NCBI GenBank assembly: GCA_965656935.1
Contig: CBFHMG010000012.1
Coordinates: 1 to 64,000, forward strand
DNA: 64,000 nt
Direction of reading: 5' to 3'
Source of the DNA: M30B80 sp965656935
Lineage (GTDB): Bacteria; Pseudomonadota; Alphaproteobacteria; Rhodobacterales; Rhodobacteraceae
The position numbers and the translations under genes were made by a program. The notes under the pieces are model-generated. The model made no database searches and was not told the origin of the DNA. It saw only the letters and a list, made by a program, of their open reading frames with translations. Shown here one piece after another: positions 26,090 to 34,168 of the stretch (positions are counted from its first letter, which is position 1; every line of letters starts with the position of its first letter).

Positions 26090-26746
26090 ATGTCCGATCC
26101 GGTTCAAACCCGCCGTGGATTGCTGATCATCCTGTCCTCGCCCTCGGGCGCTGGTAAATCAACGCTGGCCAAACGGCTTATGGCATGGGACCCGTCGCTG
26201 AGTTTTTCGGTCTCGGCCACCACGCGCGCCCCGCGCGAAGGCGAGGTGGATGGAAAAGATTACCATTTCATGAGCGAGAGCGCCTTTAAGGGTTTGGTTG
26301 CCGATGCAGCCATGCTGGAACATGCGCATGTTTTCGGAAATTACTACGGCTCGCCGACAGCGCCCGTCTCCGAGGCGATCGAGGCAGGCCGCGATGTTCT
26401 GTTTGATATCGATTGGCAAGGCGCGCAGCAGATCAGCAATTCCAGCCTGCAGGATCACGCGCTCTCGATCTTTATTCTGCCGCCCTCGATCCCTGAATTG
26501 CAGCGCCGGCTGGTCAGCCGTGGGCAGGACACGCCCGAGACCATCGCCAAGCGCATGATCAAAAGCTGGGATGAGATAAGCCATTGGGCGGAATATGATT
26601 TTGTGCTGGTGAATGATGATCTCGACGCGACATTTGAAAGCCTCAAGACCATCATCGCCTCGGAGCGGTTGCGCCGTGAGCAGCAGCCCGCTTTGGCCGG
26701 TCATGTGCGTAAATTGCAGGATGAATTTGAAAAGGGTCAGTCATGA
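26090..26746 (+). CDS. gmk: guanylate kinase
   Basis: A 218-aa kinase that phosphorylates GMP/dGMP to GDP/dGDP. The P-loop SSPSGAGKST (about residues 15-24), the GMP-binding TTRAPREGEVDGKDYHF and the DIDWQGAQQ segment are all present. It sits between yicC (2 bp gap) and the gamma carbonic anhydrase gene (4 bp overlap). yicC-gmk adjacency is common in proteobacteria. Confidence 0.95.
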   Translation: MSDPVQTRRGLLIILSSPSGAGKSTLAKRLMAWDPSLSFSVSATTRAPREGEVDGKDYHFMSESAFKGLVADAAMLEHAHVFGNYYGSPTAPVSEAIEAGRDVLFDIDWQGAQQISNSSLQDHALSIFILPPSIPELQRRLVSRGQDTPETIAKRMIKSWDEISHWAEYDFVLVNDDLDATFESLKTIIASERLRREQQPALAGHVRKLQDEFEKGQS

Positions 26747-27261
26747 TTTACGCGCTGGATGGGATTGCCCCGCAAATCGCCGAGGACACATGGGTGGCCG
26801 CTGATGCCAATGTGATTGGCCGCGTTTTTCTGGAAGACGGCGCGAGCATCTGGTTTGGCTGCACCATTCGGGGCGATAATGAAGATATCCGCATCGGGCG
26901 CGGCTCGAATGTGCAGGAAAACTGCGTTTTCCATACCGATCCGGGATGCCCGCTGACGATTGGCGAGAATTGCACCATCGGTCATAAGGCGATGCTGCAT
27001 GGCTGCGTGATCGGGGATGGATCGCTGATCGGGATGGGGGCGACGGTTCTCAATGGGGCTGTGATCGGCCAAGGCTGCTTGATCGGTGCGGGCGCTTTGA
27101 TCCCCGAGGGCAAACATATCCCCGATGGGAGCCTTGTGATGGGCATGCCTGGCAAAGTGGTCCGTGAGTTGGACCAGACGGCGCGGCTTGGCTTGATCCA
27201 ATCGGCAGTGCATTACCAAGAAAATATGCGCCGCTTCCGCGCGGGGTTAAAACTAGTTTAA
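26743..27261 (+). CDS. gamma-carbonic-anhydrase-family hexapeptide protein
   Basis: A 172-aa left-handed beta-helix protein of the YrdA/CaiE/gamma carbonic anhydrase group. Repeated hexapeptide turns are clear (IGRGSNVQENCVFHTD, IGENCTIGHKAMLHGCVIG, IGMGATVLNGAVIG). The three zinc-ligand histidines of the family appear as HTD, GHK and LHGC. It overlaps gmk by 4 bp. Enzymatic activity is uncertain, since many YrdA-like proteins show little. Its stop codon is part of a perfect TTAA-N7-TTAA sequence. Confidence 0.85.
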   Translation: MIYALDGIAPQIAEDTWVAADANVIGRVFLEDGASIWFGCTIRGDNEDIRIGRGSNVQENCVFHTDPGCPLTIGENCTIGHKAMLHGCVIGDGSLIGMGATVLNGAVIGQGCLIGAGALIPEGKHIPDGSLVMGMPGKVVRELDQTARLGLIQSAVHYQENMRRFRAGLKLV

Positions 27262-27281
27262 CATGCCCGCCTAAAGCACTG

Positions 27282-27908
27282 TTAAAATGGGAAAATAATC
27301 TCAATCTCAGTGTCGCCAAGTGTCAAATTCAGCTGTGCATTATGGGCCATGGCCTCTTGACGCAGCAGCAGGAAATGCACTTCAGCAGGGCGCAGGCCAT
27401 TGGCGGGCGCGCTTGTGCGGTCCAGCATGCTCCAGCCCTGTTTATCGGTCAGAACCCGCGCGCCAGTGGCGCTGAGATGCCATTGCCCCTCAGACAAGCG
27501 CGACACGGTAATATCGCCCCCCATCGGCAGGGCGGATTCGGCACAGGCGATCATCAGGAACCCGATCTTTGTTTCAGCGCGGGGCAGATCGGTTTCGGCG
27601 GTCCAAGTGACATCCAGCCGCCCGCTATCATAGAGATCGGACAGGATGGTACGCGCCTCGCGCAGGGAGGTCATCTGGCCCTGCTGCGACGCGCCAAAGG
27701 CCATGCGGAAAAAGCGCACCCGCGCTTGCGCATCACGCACGGCATCGGAAATCAATTCCATCTCAGGGCTTTGCTGGCCGCCCGTCATGCCAAGCAGTTC
27801 AACCCCATTGCCGATTGCGCCCAATGGGTTCACAAGGTCATGGCAGAGCCGCGAGGCCACCAAAGCGGCGAGATCGCCATCCTCGTTCAAAGGGGCGAGA
27901 TCATTCAT
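27282..27908 (-). CDS. chpT: histidine phosphotransferase ChpT
   Basis: A 208-aa phosphotransfer protein. The motif SRLCHDLVNPLGAIGNGVELL places the phosphorylated histidine at H23 in the first helix of a four-helix dimerisation domain. The rest resembles a degenerate GHKL domain without ATP-binding boxes. In alphaproteobacteria ChpT passes phosphate from CckA to CtrA and CpdR, controlling the cell cycle, motility and gene transfer agents. It is divergent from a DUF3553 gene with only 15 bp between the start codons. Confidence 0.85.
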   Translation of the reverse strand: MNDLAPLNEDGDLAALVASRLCHDLVNPLGAIGNGVELLGMTGGQQSPEMELISDAVRDAQARVRFFRMAFGASQQGQMTSLREARTILSDLYDSGRLDVTWTAETDLPRAETKIGFLMIACAESALPMGGDITVSRLSEGQWHLSATGARVLTDKQGWSMLDRTSAPANGLRPAEVHFLLLRQEAMAHNAQLNLTLGDTEIEIIFPF

Positions 27909-27911
27909 GAA

Positions 27912-27921
27912 AGGGATCCCT
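27912..27921. promoter_or_regulatory. palindrome acting as Shine-Dalgarno for both divergent genes
   Basis: The 10-bp palindrome AGGGATCCCT fills most of the 15-bp gap between the divergent chpT and DUF3553 start codons. Its AGGG reads as a ribosome-binding site on each strand. Promoters for both genes must therefore lie inside the opposite coding sequence. Confidence 0.6.
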
Positions 27922-27923
27922 CA

Positions 27924-28109
27924 ATGTCCGAGGAAATGAATTCACTTCTGGAGCCGGGCATGTTTGTGCGCCATCCCAACCAGCCCGATTGGGGGCTGGG
28001 GCAGGTGCAATCCAATATTGGGGGCAAGGTGACTGTGAATTTCGAGAATGAAGGCAAGGTCGTGATCGATAGTCGCAGGATCATGCTTCTCATGGATTTC
28101 GATACCTGA
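27924..28109 (+). CDS. DUF3553-family small protein
   Basis: A 61-aa protein, MSEEMNSLLEPGMFVRHPNQ at its start, then DWGLGQVQSNIGGKVTVNFENEGKV. This is the DUF3553 fold-size pattern, a small SH3-like or CarD-like beta domain, as also found at the C-terminus of some UvrD helicases. The ATG at 27924 has aaggg 7 bp upstream. It is divergent from chpT. No function is established. Confidence 0.75.
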   Translation: MSEEMNSLLEPGMFVRHPNQPDWGLGQVQSNIGGKVTVNFENEGKVVIDSRRIMLLMDFDT

Positions 28110-28259
28110 ATTGGGCGCATATAATCCCGCAAACCTACTCAGCAGATGGTTAACAGAAGGCTAACGCGGCCGGAGAAACTTGCCTAAGCGCCCGCCAATA
28201 GGGTAGCAGCAGGGGGAAAACGGGGGCAAACCCCGCGGGAAACGAAATGCGGATGGGGC

Positions 28260-29033
28260 ATGCAGATCGAAGATAGCCATTTTGAATTGCGCTTGGCTTG
28301 CGATGACAGCGATCTGCGCGCGGCACAGCGCCTGCGCTATCAGGTTTTTGTTGAGGAACTGGGCGCGGGTGGTGATCTGGTGGATCATGATGCGCGGCTG
28401 GAGCGCGACCGCTTCGACCCTTATTTCGACCATTTGATGCTGCTTGATCGCCGCCGCGATGCCGAGGATCAGGTTGTGGGCGTCTACCGCATGATGCGCG
28501 CTGAGCAGGCGCGCGCGGCGGGGCAGTTTTATTCAGAAGGCGAATATGACCTTGAGCCGTTGAAATCCTCAGATCGTAGCTTGATGGAATTGGGCCGCTC
28601 CTGCGTGCATTCCGAGTATCGCGGCGGCATCGCCATGGTGCATCTGTGGAAGGGCCTGTCTGCCTTTATGACCGATCACGGGGTTGAGGTGATGTTCGGG
28701 GTGGCCTCGCTTAAAGGCACCGATCCTGCCGCCTTGGCTGCGCCCTTATCCTTGCTGCATCACCGCCATCTTGCGCCTGCCGCCCTGCGTGCGCAGGCCC
28801 GTGCGCCGCATGGGGTGGCGATGGATATGATCGCGCCTGAGGATCTGGATTTCGTCGCAGCCGCACGTGGGGTGCCCGCGCTGATCAAGGCCTATCTGCG
28901 CATTGGCGGTTTTGTGGGGCAGGGCGCTTGGATTGATCGCGCCTTCAATTGCACCGATGTCTGCCTGATCGTGGATACGGCCGTGATCAGCGAGAAACAC
29001 CGCGCCTTCTACGCCAAAGGCGGTGCTGCATGA
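28260..29033 (+). CDS. olsB: L-ornithine N-alpha-acyltransferase (OlsB)
   Basis: A 257-aa GNAT-like acyltransferase. The start RLACDDSDLRAAQRLRYQVFVEELGA and the segment LMELGRSCVHSEYRGGIAMVHLWKGL are typical of OlsB. It transfers a 3-hydroxy fatty acyl group from acyl carrier protein to ornithine, making lyso-ornithine lipid. The next gene encodes the second enzyme and overlaps by 4 bp (ATGA), so this is the olsB-olsA pair. Ornithine lipids replace phospholipids under phosphate limitation in many alphaproteobacteria. Confidence 0.88.
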   Translation: MQIEDSHFELRLACDDSDLRAAQRLRYQVFVEELGAGGDLVDHDARLERDRFDPYFDHLMLLDRRRDAEDQVVGVYRMMRAEQARAAGQFYSEGEYDLEPLKSSDRSLMELGRSCVHSEYRGGIAMVHLWKGLSAFMTDHGVEVMFGVASLKGTDPAALAAPLSLLHHRHLAPAALRAQARAPHGVAMDMIAPEDLDFVAAARGVPALIKAYLRIGGFVGQGAWIDRAFNCTDVCLIVDTAVISEKHRAFYAKGGAA

Positions 29034-29857
29034 GCGAGGCTTGGGTGCCGCCACCCGCGCCGCCCGCCCGCGCATTGGGGCTGCGCGATTGGCTGCGGGT
29101 GCTCGCGCGCGGGCTGCCATCATTGCTGCTGCTTTTGATCGCCTTCCCGAGCCTGTTGCTCCTACGCCTGCCCGAGCGGGCGATCTGGGGCATGAACAGG
29201 CCGCTGACGCCATGGATCACGCAAACCGTCTGCATCGTGATCTGCCGCTTTTTGGGCCTCCAGCGCCATGTTAAAGGCCAGCCCATGCCACAGCGCGGGG
29301 CCTTTGTAGCTAATCATACAAGCTGGCTTGATATTCTGGCGCTAAATGCCTCGAAACGCATGTATTTTGTTGCCAAATCCGAGGTACATGCCTGGCCCGG
29401 GATCGGCTGGCTGGCGCGGGGCACGGGCACCGTTTTCATCGAGCGCAACAGGCTGCGCGCCAAGGCGCAGCAGGCCCTGTTTGAAGAGCGTTTGCAGGCA
29501 GGGCATAAATTGCTGTTTTTTCCCGAAGGCACCTCGACCGATGGGTTGCGGGTGTTGCCCTTCAAGACCACGCTGTTTCAGGCCTTTTTCTCGGATGCTT
29601 TGCGCGATGCGCTGCATATCCAGCCCATATCCCTGCGCTATCTGCCGCCCCAAGGCGAGGATGCGGCCTATTATGGCTGGTGGGGGGATATGGAATTCGG
29701 CCCGAACCTGATCAAGGTTCTGGCGACCCAAGGCCAAGGCCGTGTCGAGATCACCTATCATGAGGCGCTGAAGGTCTCGGATTTTGCGGATCGCAAGGCT
29801 TTGGCGCTGGCATGCGAGGCGGCCGTGCGGGCGGGTTTTACCCCAGAGGCGCCATAA
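29030..29857 (+). CDS. olsA: lyso-ornithine lipid O-acyltransferase (OlsA)
   Basis: A 275-aa 1-acylglycerol-3-phosphate-acyltransferase-type protein. One or two N-terminal membrane helices precede the catalytic HX4D motif NHTSWLD (H96, D101) and the substrate motif FFPEGTSTDG. Coupled by an ATGA overlap to olsB, it should acylate lyso-ornithine lipid to ornithine lipid. It could also act on lysophosphatidate. Its end overlaps the convergent thiamine phosphate synthase gene by 20 bp. Confidence 0.86.
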   Translation: MSEAWVPPPAPPARALGLRDWLRVLARGLPSLLLLLIAFPSLLLLRLPERAIWGMNRPLTPWITQTVCIVICRFLGLQRHVKGQPMPQRGAFVANHTSWLDILALNASKRMYFVAKSEVHAWPGIGWLARGTGTVFIERNRLRAKAQQALFEERLQAGHKLLFFPEGTSTDGLRVLPFKTTLFQAFFSDALRDALHIQPISLRYLPPQGEDAAYYGWWGDMEFGPNLIKVLATQGQGRVEITYHEALKVSDFADRKALALACEAAVRAGFTPEAP

Positions 29858-30458
29858 GCGCGCCAAGCGCGAGGGCTGCATCCTCTTGCCGCCAAATCTC
29901 TTCCCCCACGGCGAAGAAATCGGTGACGGGGGCGAGGGTTTCAACCAAGTCTGTGGTCAGCGCGCCTTCGGCCACCACGGGCAATTCGATCATCTCGGAC
30001 CACCATGCAAACAGCTCGGTCTCGGCTTTGGAGCCATCGCCAAGCGCTGTGTCGCCCACAGGGCCGAAGGCGATGTAATCGGTTCCGGCCTCGCCTGCGG
30101 TCATGCCGTCATGGCGCGATGTGGCGCAAAACGCACCCACGATAGGATCGGCCCCCAAAGCCTTGCGGGTGGCGCGAATGCTGCGCGACCCGTCCGTCAG
30201 ATGCACACCGTCAAGCCCAAGCTTTTCAACCATTTGCAGATGATTGGTGATGACCAGCGGAATATCACGGGCATGGGCAATCTCGCGCAGATGATCGCCC
30301 GCGCGCGACAGGGTATCTTCATCGCTGGTGGCCAAGGCCAGCCTCAGGCAAGCGATCTCATGGGTGTCGAGCACGGCCGATAGACGGGTGCCAAAGGCCT
30401 CCAGCTCGAAAGCGGGCGGTGTCACGAGATAAAGCTGCGGGCGGTCTTGGCTATCCAT
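29838..30458 (-). CDS. thiamine phosphate synthase family protein
   Basis: A 206-aa TIM-barrel protein of the ThiE/TenI family. Features are an N-terminal PQLYLVTPP strand, PLVITNHLQMVEKLGLDGVHLTDG in the substrate region, and the phosphate-binding end AFGPVGDT. It differs from canonical ThiE, with weaker conservation of the pyrimidine pocket, so it may be a paralogue or a TenI-like protein. I start at MDSQDRPQ (30458), where agga lies 9 bp upstream; a longer form to 30491 lacks support. Confidence 0.75.
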   Translation of the reverse strand: MDSQDRPQLYLVTPPAFELEAFGTRLSAVLDTHEIACLRLALATSDEDTLSRAGDHLREIAHARDIPLVITNHLQMVEKLGLDGVHLTDGSRSIRATRKALGADPIVGAFCATSRHDGMTAGEAGTDYIAFGPVGDTALGDGSKAETELFAWWSEMIELPVVAEGALTTDLVETLAPVTDFFAVGEEIWRQEDAALALGALMAPLG

Positions 30459-30560
30459 GGGGGCGGTTCCTGATGCGTGGTGGCGCCTCAATACTGGGAA
30501 GGGGCGGGCGGTTCAATGCTTGGTATGGCGCAAGACTTGCGGGGATGCGCGCCGCGCGCT

Positions 30561-31307
30561 ATGGCGCTGGCCATGACTGAGCCTTGTTTCATCCTCGTGC
30601 GCCCGCAAATGGGCGAAAATATCGGATCGGCCGCGCGGGCCATGTGGAATTTCGGCCTGAGCCATATGCGCCTGGTCGAGCCGCGCGATGGCTGGCCGAA
30701 TGAACGTGCCGTGGCGCTGGCCTCGGGGGCGGCGGGCAAGGTGCTTGATCATGCGGGCATTGTGCCGAGCGTGGCCAAGGCAATTGGCGATTGCACCTAT
30801 GTGTTCGCCACCACCGCCCGACAGCGCGGATTGACCAAGCCGATCGTCAGCCCCGAGCGCGCCATGGCCGAGGCCCGCGCCATCCATGCCCAAGGCGGCA
30901 AGGTTGGGGTCTTGTTCGGGCCCGAGCGTGCGGGGCTGGAAAATGAGGATGTGGCCCTTGCCAATGCGCTGATCTCGGTGCCGGTGAACCCTGACTTTCC
31001 CTCGCTCAACCTCGCGCAATGTGTGTTGCTCTGTTCCTATGAATGGCAGCGCCTGAGCGGCGAGGTGGAGGATATGGTCATGGAAATGGCCAAGACCGAT
31101 TTCGCCACGGGGCAGGATATCGAGAAACTGGGCGATCATTTCGAGGAGCGCTTGGGCGAGGCGGGCTTTTTCTTTCCCGAGGAAAAAGCGGCTTATATGA
31201 AGATCAATTTACGCAATCTTTGGGCGCGATTGCCGCTGACGCGGGCGGATGTGCAGATGTTGCATGGCGTGTTGCGCCAGATGATCAGATGGGCCGAGCG
31301 GAAATAA
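30561..31307 (+). CDS. trmJ: TrmJ-type tRNA/rRNA 2'-O-methyltransferase
   Basis: A SPOUT-superfamily RNA methyltransferase, about 248 aa. The start region FILVRPQMGENIGSAARAMWNFG is typical of TrmJ, which 2'-O-methylates position 32 of tRNA. The knot motifs GKVGVLFGPERAGLENED and ISVPVNPDFPSLNLAQCVLL follow. Several in-frame starts are possible (30525, 30561, 30573); the conserved part starts just after 30573, so I use 30561. A terminator-like repeat element follows the stop. Confidence 0.88.
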   Translation: MALAMTEPCFILVRPQMGENIGSAARAMWNFGLSHMRLVEPRDGWPNERAVALASGAAGKVLDHAGIVPSVAKAIGDCTYVFATTARQRGLTKPIVSPERAMAEARAIHAQGGKVGVLFGPERAGLENEDVALANALISVPVNPDFPSLNLAQCVLLCSYEWQRLSGEVEDMVMEMAKTDFATGQDIEKLGDHFEERLGEAGFFFPEEKAAYMKINLRNLWARLPLTRADVQMLHGVLRQMIRWAERK

Positions 31308-31316
31308 CCTGTGTTT

Positions 31317-31380
31317 GGGGGCTCTGCCCCCGCCGCCGCTTGCGCGGCGCCTCCCCCGAAGTATTTGGCAAGCAAAGATG
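31317..31380 (+). repeat. intergenic hairpin-plus-27-bp element, copy 1
   Basis: Two GC hairpins (gggggc/gcccccc-type at 31317-31331, then gccgc/gcggc) lead into a 27-base tail at 31354-31380 that starts ccccgaagtatttgg and ends gcaaagatg. The same 27 bases occur exactly at 37764-37790. The element lies 9 bp after the trmJ stop in the same orientation, so it probably serves as its terminator. Confidence 0.75.
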
Positions 31381-31475
31381 ATCACGGGGTTGCTTGGGTC
31401 AGCTTGTCGCGCGTGCTTGAAGCGAAAGCCGCTGCGCGATAGGTCTGGCGCAACGACCAATAAAGGGTGGGGCGC

Positions 31476-32612
31476 ATGTCCAAGAGCCGCAATATTTTCG
31501 AAGATGTTTCCCAAACAGCCAAGCCTGCCGCAACGCCAGGCGGTGTGAGCCGCGATCGCGGGCAAGGGCGGCGCTGGACGCGGGCCTTTGTGATGGTGCT
31601 TTTTGCGATGGTTGCGATCATGATCGCCATCGGGGGCATGACGCGGTTGACCGATTCAGGGCTCTCGATCACCGAATGGGCGCCGATCTCGGGCGCGGTA
31701 CCACCTTTGAATGAGGCTGATTGGCTGTCGGAATTCGAGCTGTATCAGCAGACCACCGAATATCAGGAGCAAAATCGGGGCATGAGCCTTGATGAGTTCA
31801 AATATATCTATTTTTGGGAATGGGGTCATCGCCAATGGGGGCGGATGATCGGGCTTGTCTGGGCGCTTGGCCTTGGGGCTTTGCTGCTGAGCAAATCCGT
31901 GCCTGTGGGCTGGACGGGGCGTTTGGTGATTTTGGGTGCTCTGGGGGGGCTTCAGGGCGTTGTGGGGTGGTGGATGGTCTATTCCGGCCTCGCGCCTGGC
32001 ATGTTTGATGTGGCCTCCTACCGTCTGGCCACCCATTTGGGGTTGGCCTTCTTCATTCTGGCGCTGATGGCGTGGTATATTTTGCTGCTCAGCCGTGAAG
32101 AAGGGGCTTTGATGCAGGCGCGTCGCGGCGCGGATCGCAAGCTCAAGGGCATGTCGACGGGGCTGATGCATCTGGCCTTTGTGCAAATCCTGATCGGGGC
32201 CTTGGTGGCGGGGATTGATGCAGGGCGCAATTACATCGACTGGCCCTTGATGGCTGGCGGCTTCACACCGCCTGGCATGTGGGCGATCGAGCCTTGGTAT
32301 CGCAACCTGTTTGAAAATGACGGCACGGTACAATTCATCCATCGCATGGTTGGCTATGTGCTGTTTCTCTTTGGCATTGGCGTGTGGTTTGCCTCGCGCA
32401 AATCGGGCAACCCGCATACGCGCCGCGCCTTTGACTGGGTGGCGCTTATGATGCTGGCGCAGATGGTGATCGGGATTGTCACGGTGATGAACTCGGCCCC
32501 TGTGGCTTTGGCGCTGGCGCATCAATTGGGTGCGGTTGTGCTGATTGTTCTGATCCTGCGGGCGCGCTTCCTGTCGATCTATCCCGCCCCCACATCTGTC
32601 AGGGAGGCGTAG
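31476..32612 (+). CDS. ctaA: haem A synthase (COX15/CtaA family)
   Basis: A 378-aa membrane protein with about eight helices in two homologous halves. It has the conserved GGMTRLTDSGLSITEWAPI (about residues 50-68) and EWGHRQWGRMIG with a haem-ligand histidine; the second half has QFIHRMVGY. It oxidises haem O to haem A for cytochrome aa3 oxidases. I start at ATG 31476, with aaaggg about 8 bp upstream, rather than the GTG at 31467. Confidence 0.92.
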   Translation: MSKSRNIFEDVSQTAKPAATPGGVSRDRGQGRRWTRAFVMVLFAMVAIMIAIGGMTRLTDSGLSITEWAPISGAVPPLNEADWLSEFELYQQTTEYQEQNRGMSLDEFKYIYFWEWGHRQWGRMIGLVWALGLGALLLSKSVPVGWTGRLVILGALGGLQGVVGWWMVYSGLAPGMFDVASYRLATHLGLAFFILALMAWYILLLSREEGALMQARRGADRKLKGMSTGLMHLAFVQILIGALVAGIDAGRNYIDWPLMAGGFTPPGMWAIEPWYRNLFENDGTVQFIHRMVGYVLFLFGIGVWFASRKSGNPHTRRAFDWVALMMLAQMVIGIVTVMNSAPVALALAHQLGAVVLIVLILRARFLSIYPAPTSVREA

Positions 32613-32616
32613 ACCC

Positions 32617-34092
32617 ATGTCGAACCACACAGCCCTTGACGCGCTTCTGGATTATGCCAGCCAGACCGAGGCCCTGAGCCAAGTGGCAGGGCGGCTTGGC
32701 TGGGATCAGGAGACCGTGATGCCCCGCGGCGCGGCCCGTCAGCGCTCCGAGGAGATGGGGGCGATGGCCGCCATGCTGCATGAGCGTCGGATGAACCCGC
32801 GTATCGGCGAGTGGCTGGCCTTGGCCGAGCCGCGCGATGCGGTGGATGCCGCCAAGCTGCGCCATATCCGCCGCGATTATGACCGCGCCACCAAGTTGCC
32901 CGAAAGCCTTGCCGCCGAATTGGCCCGAACCACCTCGATTGCGCATGGTGTCTGGGCCGAGGCGCGGGCCAATGATGATGTCGCGGCCTTCCTGCCCATG
33001 CTGGAAAAAGTGGTTGATCTGCGCCGCCAAGAGGCCGCCTGTCTGGCCGATGGCGGTGATCTCTATGATGCGCTGGTCGATGATTACGAGCCGGGCATGA
33101 CAGGGGTTGAAATCGCGGCGATGTTTGACCGCATGCGCCCCCGCCTTGTGGCGCTGCGCGAGGCGATCTTGGGCAAGCCCGCACCCAAAGCGCTCTCGGG
33201 CAATTTCGCCCATGATGCGCAATTGGCGCTGACCAGCAAAATCGCCACCGCCTTTGGCTATGACCTGAGCAAGGGCCGCATCGATCTAGCCGTACATCCT
33301 TTCAGCTCGGGCTCGGGCTCGGATGTGCGTATCACCACCCGCGTTTCCGAGGATGATCCCTTCGGCGCGCTTTATTCCACGATCCATGAAGTGGGCCATG
33401 CCTGCTATGAGCAGAATATCGATGCAGAATATGCGCTGACCCCTTTGGGGCAAGGCGTGTCGATGGGGGTGCATGAAAGCCAAAGCCGCATCTATGAAAA
33501 CCAGCTTGGCCGCTCGAAACCCTTCACAGGCTGGCTCTTTGACCGCATGGGCGAGAGCTTTGGTGGCTTGAATATCGACAGTGCCGACGGGTTCTTTGCC
33601 GCTGTGAACCGCGTGGCCTCAGGCTATATTCGCACGGAAGCCGATGAGGTGCATTACAACCTCCATGTCATGCTGCGCTTTGATCTGGAACGGGCCTTGA
33701 TCAAGGGCGACCTGCAAGTGGCCGATATGGAAGCCGCATGGAATGACCGCTTCAAAGCCGATTTCGGGCTGGAGGTGGACAGGCCCTCAAATGGTATGTT
33801 GCAGGATGTGCATTGGTCCGAGGGGCTGTTTGGCTATTTCCCGACCTATAGTCTGGGCAATGTCTATGCAGGCTGCCTGCATCAAGCGATGCGCAAAGAC
33901 CTGCCTGATCTCGATGCTGATCTGGGTCAAGGCCAGCTTGCCCCCGCCACGGGATGGTTGCGCGAAAAGGTTCAGCGTTTTGGAGGTTTGAAAGAGCCGC
34001 GCCAAGTGATCTCGGATGCCGCAGGCGAAATCAGTGAGGCCCCGCTTCTCGATTATCTCGAAGCGAAATTCGCCTCGATTTACGACCTCTGA
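32617..34092 (+). CDS. M32-family metallocarboxypeptidase (Taq type)
   Basis: A 491-aa helical zinc carboxypeptidase of peptidase family M32. The zinc site HEVGH is at residues 257-261. The family motif PFSSGSGSDVRITTRV lies upstream, and ESQSRIYENQLGRS and the C-terminal GYFPTYSLGNVYAGCL lie downstream. It removes C-terminal amino acids with broad specificity. It starts 4 bp after ctaA, so the two share a transcript, although their functions are unrelated. Confidence 0.9.
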   Translation: MSNHTALDALLDYASQTEALSQVAGRLGWDQETVMPRGAARQRSEEMGAMAAMLHERRMNPRIGEWLALAEPRDAVDAAKLRHIRRDYDRATKLPESLAAELARTTSIAHGVWAEARANDDVAAFLPMLEKVVDLRRQEAACLADGGDLYDALVDDYEPGMTGVEIAAMFDRMRPRLVALREAILGKPAPKALSGNFAHDAQLALTSKIATAFGYDLSKGRIDLAVHPFSSGSGSDVRITTRVSEDDPFGALYSTIHEVGHACYEQNIDAEYALTPLGQGVSMGVHESQSRIYENQLGRSKPFTGWLFDRMGESFGGLNIDSADGFFAAVNRVASGYIRTEADEVHYNLHVMLRFDLERALIKGDLQVADMEAAWNDRFKADFGLEVDRPSNGMLQDVHWSEGLFGYFPTYSLGNVYAGCLHQAMRKDLPDLDADLGQGQLAPATGWLREKVQRFGGLKEPRQVISDAAGEISEAPLLDYLEAKFASIYDL

Positions 34093-34094
34093 TC

Positions 34095-34149
34095 ATCTTT
34101 GCTTTAAAAATACTTGAAAACGGGGCGTGGGCCTCGCCCGCGCGCCCCG
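34095..34149 (-). repeat. intergenic hairpin-plus-tail element, degenerate copy
   Basis: On the minus strand a hairpin with arms cggggcg/cgccccg and inner gggc/gccc (34121-34149) is followed by aagtattttt and agcaaagatgatca. This is a diverged version of the tail in the copies at 31354 and 37764. It lies 19 bp after the stop of the minus-strand crotonase gene, in that gene's orientation. Confidence 0.6.
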
Positions 34150-34168
34150 CTAACCCGTTTGGAACAGG

